Assembly (NCBI GenBank): GCA_037074615.1
Contig: CM073563.1
Span: 17,096,501-17,160,500, forward strand
DNA length: 64,000 nucleotides
Source of the DNA: Leucaena leucocephala
Lineage: Eukaryota > Streptophyta > Magnoliopsida > Fabales > Fabaceae
Direction: 5' to 3'
This document shows, one piece after another, positions 48,001-57,697 of the stretch; position 1 is the stretch's first letter, and every line of letters starts with the position of its first letter. Under the pieces are notes generated by a model. That model ran no database searches and was not told the DNA's origin. It saw only the letters and a program-made list of their open reading frames with translations. The translations under genes and the position numbers were made by a program.

Positions 48001-49419
48001 TAGATTAGTCATGAAGAGTTTTTCTCACTGTTTCCTTCATCCTCACCATTCTAATCACTAAATCTAGGATTGAAACTGTGAAATGAGAGACCTAGAGAAT
48101 TTGTTTGTAATGTCTATGTCCAGTTATTTAGGCTCTTTTTCCTCCCCATACTTGTTGTATTTTGATTAAATGCAAGTTCTATAAAACGGCTAGTGAGGGA
48201 AAAACCTCAAATTTTAGGGTGTGTTTAGGATCACAAAACTGACTTCTCCAACCGCACAAGCCAATTTTTGGCTTAAATTTATGTTTGGATTTACGATGGG
48301 GAAAATGAGCTTTTAGACTAACAGTTAAAAGCAATTTGTAGTTGCTTCTGGCTTTTTCATATTCACTTATGTTTTCTCCCCTGTTTTGAGTCTTCATCAA
48401 AACAATTTTTTGTCAAAATAACATTTTTACAAAAACCAATCTAAACATAAATTATATTACACTATTTAACTTTTACTTATATTAAAAAACGTTACTTCTA
48501 CCACTGCTAATCCAAAAAAAAACAGTCAATTGTTGGCCCTGTATTTAGATGGTTTTCTATGTTTAGACTTGTTTTACAAAGTGGCGCTGTTCGGTTGGAA
48601 GATGATGAGTGTTTGATGTGACTATGCTAATTTGGATGAAAGTAAAGAAAGACATGGTCTGTAAGCATTCCTCTAATTTCCTCGATATGCATGTAACAAA
48701 GCAGCATGGAGTTTTTGCTGGTTGGCGAGACATTGCCATTAAAGAACACAATCTTTGTAGATGCTGTTCTAACTTTACTTTTCTTATACAAATAGTACTC
48801 CTCCAGTGCTTAATATAGAATATAATTAGGAAATTAATCTTAATTATAAATATAAGATATACTTTATATATTTATCAACTTTTTCTCAAATTATCTTTAT
48901 TCATACTCTCTCAACAATAATCAAGTATGAAAGGGAGAGAGAGAGAGAGTTAAAGAAGATTATTAGGGTGTTTTACAAAAAGCATACTATATTAATTAAC
49001 TTCTTTAATATAATCAAATTAATTAAATATTAATGATCGGAGGAGTATTTATATATGGGCACAAGTTTCACTGTCAACTAAAAAACCTAGTTATTATTGA
49101 GTAATTTATAAACACATGTAAGAACCTTTTGAATTATAACACTCATAAGACAAGAAAGCTAATATCGTAGACATTTCACTATAATTAAAAAAACCATTTC
49201 TTGTGGATGATAATTTTGAACTTTTTGCCACAAAATGTTTAGATTACTTCGTTGATCTAGAGTCATAAATACAAGTGGCACTATATTATATATATTTTCA
49301 ATTAAAAATTGAGCAATCCAAGGAAAGGTTTAGTAGGGTATCCATTGCCCCAAGTTAGGATGTTCTTTGGTATCACACACCAACCACACTAAAGTGGGTA
49401 TGACAAGTGAATTTCTTAC
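48001..49419. other. Intergenic DNA with a possible MITE remnant and a GA run
   Basis: At 48,219 GGGTGTGTTTAGGATCAC opens a stretch that ends near 48,455 with ATCTAAACATAAATTA, resembling degenerate inverted ends of hAT-type MITEs. A (GA)n run is at 48,931-48,949. The ORFs at 48,179-48,400 and 48,563-48,818 overlap this and show no domain. Confidence 0.3.
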
Positions 49420-49440
49420 CACTACAAAAAAATTGACTTT

Positions 49441-49715
49441 CAGCCGCAACAAAAGTCGCCGCTGAAAGTACAAAAGTCACCACTAAACACCTTTAGCGAT
49501 GACTTTTTGTCGTCGCTAAGTCGCCGCCTATGAGACTGTCGCCTATAAGTATTAGCGGCGACAATTAAAAGTCACCGCTGAAAGTCAACAATCAACGGCG
49601 ACAATTAGAAGTCACCGCTGAAAGTCAACAATCAGCGGCGACATTAGGTTGTCGCCGCTGAAAGTGGAATCTGCGGCGACATAATTGTCGCCGCCTAACG
49701 TGGAATCAGCGAAAG
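49441..49715. repeat. Left subterminal array of the CACTA element
   Basis: At least ten copies of AGCGGCGAC or GTCGCCGCT and CpG-decayed variants. A 54-bp-scale tandem phrase around CAATTAAAAGTCACCGCTGA is repeated at about 49,558-49,663. At 49,632-49,661 TCAGCGGCGACA and TGTCGCCGCTGA form a 12-bp stem with a 6-bp loop. Confidence 0.9.
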
Positions 49716-49929
49716 TCAATAATTATTTTTAATTTTTTTCTTAAATTTTTAAATGGAAACCTATAATAAGCTTATAAATATATAAATAAAATAATAAATA
49801 ACTAAATAAACTAAAATTTAATAATATTAATGAATAATTCACATAATCCTTTAAAATATGATAATACATCATTTACTAAGATAAATTTAAAAATAAAATA
49901 AAAATGTTGATTAGAATATTTCAACAATT

Positions 49930-50110
49930 GAACTCCAATCATTTGAAAATGTTTTTTTAGCTTCAACTTTATTGTCCTTTACTCTGACTACATCTTAGTT
50001 GTCTGCTAGTTTGGCTTCTTCAAACTATTCTGCTTCCTCTTCCTCCTCCTCCTCATCATCAGCTTTATTTTCTTCAACTTCTTTTGCAGCATCTTCAAAC
50101 ATCGTTCAAA
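49930..50110 (-). pseudogene. Acidic C-terminal exon-like fragment inside the CACTA element
   Basis: The minus strand from 50,104 reads MFEDAAKEVEENKADDEEEE, more Glu, a TAG, FEEAKLADN, a TAA, then a tract ending DWSSIVEIF before a TAA. The strong acidic run and the final stop followed by AT-rich DNA suggest a last exon with 3' UTR. Two in-frame stops mean it cannot be translated through. The family is not recognised. Confidence 0.4.
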
Positions 50111-50364
50111 ATTTATTGTCAAATTATTGTTATTATTATTGTTAAGAAATAGATTTATTCAGAATATATATTCATAACCAGAAGAATCGATATTTGACTT
50201 TTAATGATTGCAGCATTTGTCAACATATATCAGGAGATAAGATGAGTCTCAACACAATTAGAGGACATCATAAGTTGAAATCAATAAATCCTCTGTTAAG
50301 ATCTTGTAACACTAGATAATCTATTCTTCTGGGAGAAGTGGATGAAAATAGAATAACAAGTTAC

Positions 50365-50463
50365 CGAAAAAGAGAACAGAATCGTACCATGGAGAAAACG
50401 CAATCCTTTTGCAGTTCCAATGGCAATGGTATATCTCTGGAATAATACTTTCTCCTTACTTTC
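50365..50463 (-). pseudogene. Captured kinase-like exon (99 bp)
   Basis: On the minus strand a splice acceptor (TTTTTTTCAAAAAAATTTAG form, AG at 50,465-50,464) opens 33 uninterrupted codons ending at a donor (CG|GTAACTTG). The exon contains RYTIAIGTAKGLRFLHG. This fits the alpha-E helix region of plant receptor-like or receptor-like cytoplasmic kinases (R-x-x-I-A-x-G-x-A-x-G-L-x-Y/F-L-H), just before the catalytic H-R-D loop, which is not present. The exon is phase 0 at both ends. No neighbouring kinase exon is found, so it is a fragment carried by the CACTA element. Another frame of the same DNA gives the 66-codon ORF at 50,361-50,561, which I reject. Confidence 0.55.
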
Positions 50464-51829
50464 CTAAATTTTTTTGAAAATAAATCATTAATACCCAAAA
50501 TCCAATTATAATAATTATTATAACATACTTTTATAATTCGATGTATCCTAACTATTTTCATTTATGAAAATAGAACATTTATTAACTTAAGCTTCTTTTC
50601 TTTCTACCCATGAAATATGCATTCACAATTAATTCAAACAATTTACTTTCATATATGTATATACGTATACGCATATGCTATCCATGAAATGATATTTTGG
50701 ACATGCATTTCATCAAAAAGCTTTTAAGCTTCATCTATATGACAGTAATCTCTTGACAGTAATGCTATCATATGTACATATTTGGATCCAATATGTATAT
50801 GCATATGTATAAGCTTCATCTACATGACAGTAATCTCTTCATCTACCTAATAATGTTATATCCCTACTACATAAAAACCATACAGCAGTACCATAACAAC
50901 ATTTATATATATATATATATTTTCAACTTCACAACCAGAACAGCAGAAAAATCACAACCCATAACATAATAACACATGCAACAACCTCTAACTATGATCT
51001 CTTACATCATTAAGTATATTTACTCTTGTTAAGTTTGGACATATTTCCAGTTTCAAAAGTTTGGAAACCATAACTCCCCATTCACTTGCATACAAACACA
51101 GCAAGCTATAACACACATGTTTACCTATAGCGGCATCATATACATGCATATACACGTGTGCCAAAACAATAACATTCCTTATCTTTTCTTCTTTCTTCCT
51201 ATGACATTTCCCCACATACAACCAACCAACAATAAGCTTTTATATGAAGATACTGTCAGATACTAACAAAGATAACAGCATAACCATGTCACTAAGGAGC
51301 ACCCTCACTTAGTCCTTAACCCTTTCCCAATATCATATCATCACTGACCCAAGTAATACCACAGAAATTGAAAATCCATCACAACAGCAATATGCATTCT
51401 CCACGGCACTCACACTCACACAGACTGCCCAGGCACAATATCTCAGCACCCACATTCACAGCATAGTAGACTTCCCAAGCACAACATCATAGCACCCACA
51501 TTCACAGCATAATATACATATGCGCACATTCACCATTAAAAAAAATAAAGCACATAGAGAGATACGATCAACACCCACGACCCATGTTCCGTCCTGATCA
51601 GTAACATATAGAGTCGAACACCCCAAGCATTCACCATCAAAGAATTTCAAAACACCATGGCTTAAGATTCTAACAGATTGAACTCCTATCTCAGCCAGTT
51701 TACACTACAACAGAGCACGACTTGCACCAAACACATTTCCAACTAAAAACTAGATTTCAAATTCTTAAGCATTATTACTTAATCACTAAGTGATTTCATC
51801 TCGGAGCCCTCACACACGGTAGAACCGGT

Positions 51830-52345
51830 GAACAGTGAAGAAGCAAACCTTTGAACCTCTACGACAATGGCCTCCTCCTCTTGAAGAAAAACAACAGCAG
51901 CAATGGCGAGTCTGCACAACACAATGGCGATGAAGATAGGTGAACCCAACAGCAAAGAGTTTCAGCAATGTCGACCGCCAAGCACTCCTACCTCCTGCGA
52001 TGCAACCCCAAATTCCCTTCTCACTTCATTTATTGAAAAGCGGTACCTTCAGACGATGGGGCAATTCCAATGGCGACGACACAACAGGAGAAATTGGAGG
52101 AGCACGGCATCGATTTCCTATCGCGTGAAGCATCGCTACTGCTCTCGCTGGCTCTTCGCGTCTGTGCCACTGCTAATTTTAGAGAAAAATGGAGAAAGGG
52201 GGTACGGTTCAGCAGAGAAAAAGGGGAGGGGTCATTTCACAAAGAAAGAAAAAAAAATCCCTTCTTGCAGCTCTCAGGGTTCGAAATCAGCACCTCAGAG
52301 TACAACTCCCTCTGCTTAACCATTCAACTAACCTGTACACATTAG
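51830..52345 (-). other. GC-richer first-exon-like segment of the CACTA element
   Basis: This block is markedly richer in G+C than its surroundings. On the minus strand an ATG at about 52,127 starts MLHAIGNRCRAPPISPVV to a possible donor (AAG|GTACCG) near 52,040. Plus-strand ORFs (51,903-52,319 and 52,070-52,345) overlap in two frames and none shows a domain. It could be the 5' end of a minus-strand chimeric transcript that includes the exons at 50,365-50,463 and 49,930-50,110. Function unknown. Confidence 0.35.
52271..52331 (-). other. tRNA-like sequence (not a functional tRNA)
   Basis: The minus strand reads TGAATGGTTAAGCAGAGG, then a variable part, then TTTCGAACCC, resembling the D-arm/A-box and T-arm/B-box of a tRNA-Ser/Leu type gene. 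A proper acceptor stem cannot be formed. Confidence 0.4.
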
Positions 52346-52884
52346 AATTTTCTGCATCAAATATATAATAACCTTTTGTTAAATTAATTTTTATCTATTA
52401 AATTTTTTTAGACCATAACATAAACTCTTTCATAATTTTCTAAACCTTCAAAATACTCATTTTATGATTTTTTTCCTTCATTTTTCTTAACTCTAAAATA
52501 TTCTTAATAATTATTCTTTCCTAAAATGCAGTAACAGAGATCATATATAACAGTAACTAAGAATATATATATATATATATATTTTATATCTTTTCTTTCT
52601 CCTTATCTCTCTCTCTCACATACCTCACTCTCTCTATCTTCTCCCCTACATTATTTCTAACACACATATATTAACTCTCACACTCATTGATACACATTCA
52701 TAATATCTCTCTTATGCACACACTCTTGCTTTATCTCATTATTTCAAAGACATCACATTATTATCTGTATAATCTCTCATTATTATTTTTTTATTTATTA
52801 TTTAAACATGACATCATTCAATAATTTAATTATATATATTAGATAGTTGTTTAAAACTTATAAAAGGGTAAAAAATATAGGAAG

Positions 52885-53170
52885 ACTTTTAGCGGTGACA
52901 TTTGTCGTCGTTGAAGGTGAAAAAAGTCGTCGCTGAAACATACTTTCTGCGATGACAAAAATTTGTTGTCGCAGAAAGTCTTACTTTTAGCGACGACTTA
53001 TTTTGTCGCCGCTGAAAAGTGTAGCCAAAATTTTTTAATCATTGACGTTCAGCGGCGACAAAATGCAGTCGCCGCTAAAAGTCTTACCTTCAGCGGCGAT
53101 AATTATAGTCGTCGCTGAAAATCAACTTTTGGCGGTGACATTTTTTGTCGCCGCTGAAAAGTCGTTGCTA
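52885..53170. repeat. Right subterminal array of the CACTA element
   Basis: Repeats of TTCAGCGGCGAC, GTCGCCGCTGAAAAG and decayed forms such as GTCGTCGCTGAAA and GGCGGTGAC, in both orientations, as in the left arm. Spacing is about 25-40 bp. Confidence 0.9.
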
Positions 53171-53191
53171 AAAGTCTATTTTTTTGTAGTG

Positions 53192-53909
53192 TACAAAATA
53201 TACTAACTATATCAAGAAGTGATAACTAACTTATTAAATTTGTCTTAAATTAAAAATATTTTTTAACTTTACCCATATTAAATAAGATTTTGAAAGAGTG
53301 AGGAAATTACAATGAGTCACATTTAAGTATTAATTACAGGGCTAGAATTGACAAATGAGCATTAATTACTGTTCAAATAACTTATATTATCTATCAAACA
53401 ATTCTTTTAGAAGTGACATATATTGTAGATAGAAGGGATTTCAATTTTTAATGGCTTGTAAAACACCATTTTAGCTCTATAATTTATGATGACTGTCCTA
53501 AGAAAGATTATCAGAATAAATACGTACTTAAGTTTTTGAGAGTCTGAACAGACCTCACACATTTTATTGAATCTCCTGTTTTTTTTTTTGGGTCCATCTT
53601 GTCTCTATCCAAAAGAAATTGCAGACAAGTAAGCATGTTGTGACACCATAATAACAAGATGAGAAAGTAAGCTAAGCTAAACTACTTAAAGTCAATACAG
53701 TTGCTTATTTATGTTGTTCCATTTGTCCCCTACTTGATCTTGATGGAATGGACGCACTTTGCTCTTGTGGTCACCATTGTTTTGTCATTACAAGCCTACC
53801 AATTAATATAACATCATCCCGCTGTCCCTAACGATATGTAATGTAAGTTTCTTCTATTTTCATCATTCACCATCATCATCGTTATACTTGCTCATCAGAA
53901 TCCTTCCCT
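53192..53909 (+). promoter_or_regulatory. Upstream region of the MAKR gene
   Basis: No ORF. It starts at the CACTA right border, so the transposon end lies about 720 bp before the start codon. The last 60 bp are rich in TTC and ATC with little G, like a 5' leader. I cannot place a TATA box with confidence. Confidence 0.4.
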
Positions 53910-54595
53910 ATGGAAACCTCATTTTCTCTGGCCACCGAGAGCTTCTCTTATAGCTGGTTATCAAACTCTAAACCCTCTTCGGATAGTCTTCTTCCCAAGC
54001 AGCCTCTAGGGTTATCTGTTCACAGTTCATATGAGAACTTCAACTTTGATGTATTCAATCTTCAATCATCACCTTCTCTTATTTCTCATGCTGATGAGCT
54101 TTTCTCAGATGGTCTTATTAAACCTGTACTTGTTGACCCTTTTAAGGGTCAGTCCTCTAATAATACCGCAGACTCCATTGAAACTACCATGCCCAGTTGT
54201 TCAGTTTCTGCTAGACCTGTTAGAGTCATCAGCCATGGATTCCTCAGAAAACAAAGATTAACAAGGCAAAGATTGAAAGATTTCTTTCATTTTCTCAGCC
54301 GAATTTTCGGCAAGTTTGGATGGTCAAAGAAAAGTACTAGAGTTGGTCATATTGACAAGGCAGAGTGGGAAGCAACTCCAAAACCAATTGGAGTTTACTG
54401 TGATAATGAGAATTCAATTTATGAAGCAGTTCTTCACTGTAAAAGAACAATTGGTATGTACAACCATGCTTTCATTTTTCTTTCTTTCTTTCATGTTCTT
54501 ATTGCTCTTGGTAAGCTTGAAACTTATGTGTTCTTTTCTTGTATTTTTCATTTTCAGAAACTTATTCCCCCAAGAAGAATATAAGAGGACAGTAG
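53910..54595 (+). CDS. MAKR6: Membrane-associated kinase regulator, MAKR6-like (two exons)
   Basis: Exon 1 is 53,910-54,453 and exon 2 is 54,558-54,595; the intron has GTATGT and TTTTCAG borders, and the joined frame gives 193 residues ending SPKKNIRGQ. The start ATG has G at +4 and is followed at residue 11 by ESFSYSWL, the signature of the MAKR/BKI1-related family. Residues about 100-145 are rich in Lys and Arg (FLRKQRLTRQRLKDFFHF), suiting electrostatic binding to the plasma membrane. The C-terminal motif ENSIYEAVLHCKRTI matches the family's conserved end. Known family members attach to the plasma membrane and modulate receptor-like kinase signalling; the exact partner here is unknown. It is shorter than Arabidopsis MAKR6 as I remember it. 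No stop or frameshift is seen, so it looks functional. Confidence 0.85.
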
Positions 54596-57022
54596 AAGAA
54601 GAAAGTGAAGAAGCATCTCAATAATGTTGTCCCTTTGTATCATCTTCTCTCTTGAATGTTTCACAGTCACATCCTCTTAGTCCAACATTTTTGTGTGTGC
54701 AGATAGTAAAGAGAATTTTCCAGATCTGTCCCAACCTTAATTATTATCTTTCATATGATCAACTTATTCTTTTTTTTAATTCTTGATTTACATAAACAAC
54801 AATTCAGCAAGAGCTATTGTAGTACAGTACTGTTGCCAAGCACATGGTTAAGTTTCCACTGATCCTCAACGAATGAACTAATTCATACATGTGGATCATA
54901 AACTTACAAGAATTTAATATGAATAGTCACTATAACTATGAATGATGAAGAAGATGGTCTTTTAATTTCTTCTTGCAAGTTGCAACGAACATCAGTACAT
55001 CCTATCATTATAGAAAATGTCAAATACCAAATAAACCCATAGTTTAGATATTACGTTTTGGATTTAGGTGGATGAAGATTAAGGGGAAGAAACAGAATTC
55101 ATAAAATATTAATTATGATACTTTTCTCAGGTTTAGATTTACATCCATGATTTCCCCCCTCTTGAAATATGTTTAGATTGAGTGAACGTTGGTGGGAAGG
55201 AAAGAGAAGTATATCTATTTAAATTTGAAGTCAATAAACTATTGAAATTAAAATTTTATATTATATCCTCTTCAATCAAAATATTTCATATAAAGTCTCA
55301 ACAAGGACCCATGAATCTTGTGTTAAATTTTTATTTTAGAGACCCTATATCTCTTAAGTATCAAGTTCAAATTTTATAAATAAAGAAAAATAACTTTTGG
55401 AGAGTTTTCTTTTTGATTGAATTCCCATCCATTTTTATTTTAGATTATTCAGTAGTATTAAATATCTAATAATTTGCAGCAAAAATCATTTAATTATGGA
55501 AAATAAAGAATGAATATAACTAATTAAATTCTAATAACCTTCTAAATTAACTCAAGATTTTAAATAATCATTGATTGACGGTTCATGCATGATTAGTTTC
55601 ATTAATTAAAAACAATCAATTTTTTTAAGAAAAAGTCTATTGTTTGGATGTGAAAGGAACTAGGGAACGTATGTGGGAAAACGCAAAGTGGGCAGAGAGA
55701 AAATGTGGGAACGAGCATTTATTAGGGTTGGGCAAGTGGGAAAATGGGAAGTTTAAATTACTTTGTTTAGCAGAAAAACATGGCTTTGTCTTTGGGATTA
55801 TTGTGTTTGTAATGTAATTGATGTACGTAGTTGAGACCTATCAGCCAACTCTTGGGAGAGAGAATTGAAACAAGCAAGACAAGACAAGGAGGCCACAATG
55901 GACAAACAAAGCTAAGCTACCACAAACCTCCATGGGTGATCATGATACTCTCTCCTTATCTCTCTTTTCATTCACCATTCTCTCTCTGTCTCTCCCTCCC
56001 CCGCCCCCGCCCCCGCCCCCACAACACAGTCTCTCCTCTCTCACTCTCTCCCCCAATATAAATATATAATATTCATATTAGTAGTAGGAATTAAACAAGT
56101 CTTTCTGGATATGTTTTTACCAACTGAATTAATTTTTTTTATAATTACAGCTAGAAAATAATATTTTATGATTCATACCCTTTAATTTAATATAAATTTT
56201 CACAAGACAATAAATTAAGCTAATTTTATCAGACATTTTTTGCTTTAACTAGATGTCTTTGTTGCAAATCATTGTCTATAAAGAAAGATGCCTTTAATTT
56301 AGATTATATTACATTTAAAATCTAGAGTGGTTGAGGACAAAAATGTTGCTGCTCTGTATTTACTTGTGATCATAAATACATTTCCCATCCCATTCAAGGT
56401 GACTTCTAATTTAAGTATTATATCAATCAAAATAAATTAAAAATATCAAATAAATCAGTTAGTTATAATTAAATATAATTTCTTAAAACAAAATTCATAT
56501 TATATGTACTCTTTAACTTTTACAAATTAATCAACTAACTCTTATATTAGTTATAATTAATTTTTTTTATTTCTTTAATTTATTTAAAAAATTAATTACC
56601 TCTTATATTAAGCAACGGATATAGTACTAATTAATTTTCATGTAAAATTGATCATTGCCATGTCAATATCATCGTTAATACATATATCATTATCCCAATA
56701 ATTAATTTGATAACCACAATGTTTATGTTCAATATTATATTAATACCGGACATACATTTTATTCTATGATTGAGAAAGGGGCAGGGGCCAGAGCTGTATA
56801 TGAATCCTCAAAATAAGAAAATATACAATTTTTTTATTTTTTTTAAAAATTCATTTAATAATGATAAATAATGTATAATTTTTTACATAATTATATATAA
56901 TTGTCAAACAAAAATATAAAATTCTTATGTTATAAAATTAGAAATAAAAATAATTATATTATCAAAAAAATTTAAATTATGATAAAAAAGAAATAAAATA
57001 ATTATTTTTATTCACGAACAAG
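54596..57022. other. Intergenic DNA downstream of the MAKR gene
   Basis: 54,596-54,760 is probably the 3' UTR. I see no gene in the rest. The ORFs at 55,182-55,379 and 55,831-56,061 are not supported; the second runs through the microsatellite. 56,100-57,020 is extremely AT-rich. Confidence 0.5.
55960..56055. repeat. CT-rich tract with (CCCCCG)n microsatellite
   Basis: CCCCCGCCCCCGCCCCCGCC at about 55,998-56,021 inside a long TCTC-rich stretch. It is the most GC-rich patch outside the CACTA arms. Confidence 0.85.
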
Positions 57023-57292
57023 TTGTTTCCATTTGTTTTTATTTTTCAGGTGCAAAGTATTTTTTTTTACATGATATTGGAAAAACAAAATCTGGAAGAG
57101 ACGAGCAGCCGCGGAAAGCTTCATGCGGTTTGGGAGTACCCACTTGATAAGCACGGGGAATGTCAGCAAAAGGGAGCTTGTGGACGATCCGAAACTTTGA
57201 AGTATTCAAGAGGGGTCCCCAAAATGAAAGCCACAATTGGGGCCACTAAAGTATACGTGTCTCCGCAAACTAATCTTATCATTGTCTCATGA
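57023..57292 (+). pseudogene. GC-shifted exon-like island of unknown origin
   Basis: A good splice-acceptor-like sequence (TTTATTTTTCAG, ending 57,050) leads into an open frame to a TGA at 57,290-57,292. From about 57,095 to 57,270 base composition jumps from very AT-rich to near balanced and reads GKLHAVWEYPLDKHGECQQK, then RSETLKYSRGVPKMKATIGA. I do not recognise the protein. The reverse strand is also open for 65 codons. Possibilities are a captured exon, an organelle-derived insert or a decayed gene piece. Confidence 0.3.
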
Positions 57293-57697
57293 TTAACAAA
57301 AGTAATATTTTATGATCCCTCTAAAGGACATATATATATTTTAATAAAACAATTATTAAGATTTTAAAAAAATTACAATGAAAAGTTAATGTTATATAAT
57401 ATTAACTAGATTATATCTCAATCTTTAAAATTTTATTCAATATTATCTAGTCTATAATATATAATTTATTTAACTAATTTGATTAGATTAAAAAAATTAG
57501 TTAATATAATTTTTTTAAAAATATTTTAATAATATTTTTAACTCTCTCCCTCTCTTTATTATTTTATTATTATTAAGGGAATATCAATAGAAATAATTTA
57601 TAAAAAATTTATAAATATAAAAAATATATCTTATATTTATAATCAAATTAATTCTCTAATTATACCATATATTAAGAACAAAAGGAATACTATTCAA
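57293..57697. other. AT-rich spacer
   Basis: No gene or repeat recognised. The next LTR begins at 57,698. Confidence 0.5.

Larger units (their letters stand above)
49420..53191. mobile_element. Complete non-autonomous CACTA (En/Spm) element, 3,772 bp, TSD TAC
   Basis: The left end is CACTAC plus seven A plus TTGACTTT (49,420-49,440). The right end is its inverted repeat with one mismatch in 21 bp (53,171-53,191). TAC lies on both sides (49,417-49,419 and 53,192-53,194), the 3-bp duplication typical of the superfamily. Dense CG-rich subterminal repeats (AGCGGCGAC and GTCGCCGCT) fill about 280 bp at each end; these are the usual transposase-binding arrays. No transposase domain is visible inside, so it would depend on a helper in trans. 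Internal DNA holds exon-like pieces on the minus strand. Intact ends suggest fairly recent insertion. Confidence 0.92.

Noticed and set aside
50361..50561. 66-codon minus-strand ORF
   Set aside because: Another frame of the same exon matches a kinase motif and fits the splice borders; this one does not.
52271..52331. Functional tRNA gene
   Set aside because: A/B-box-like words are present but no acceptor stem or full cloverleaf can be drawn.
51903..52345. Overlapping plus-strand ORFs of 138, 62 and 91 codons
   Set aside because: Three frames open at once reflect the higher GC content; none shows a domain, and the element's exon-like signals are on the other strand.
49441..53170. CG-rich repeats as a CpG island promoter
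   Set aside because: They are symmetrical subterminal arrays next to CACTA inverted ends with a TAC duplication.
54031..54624. Overlapping ORFs in other frames of the MAKR gene (76 and 102 codons)
   Set aside because: The main frame has the family motifs at both ends and correct splicing; these are shadows.
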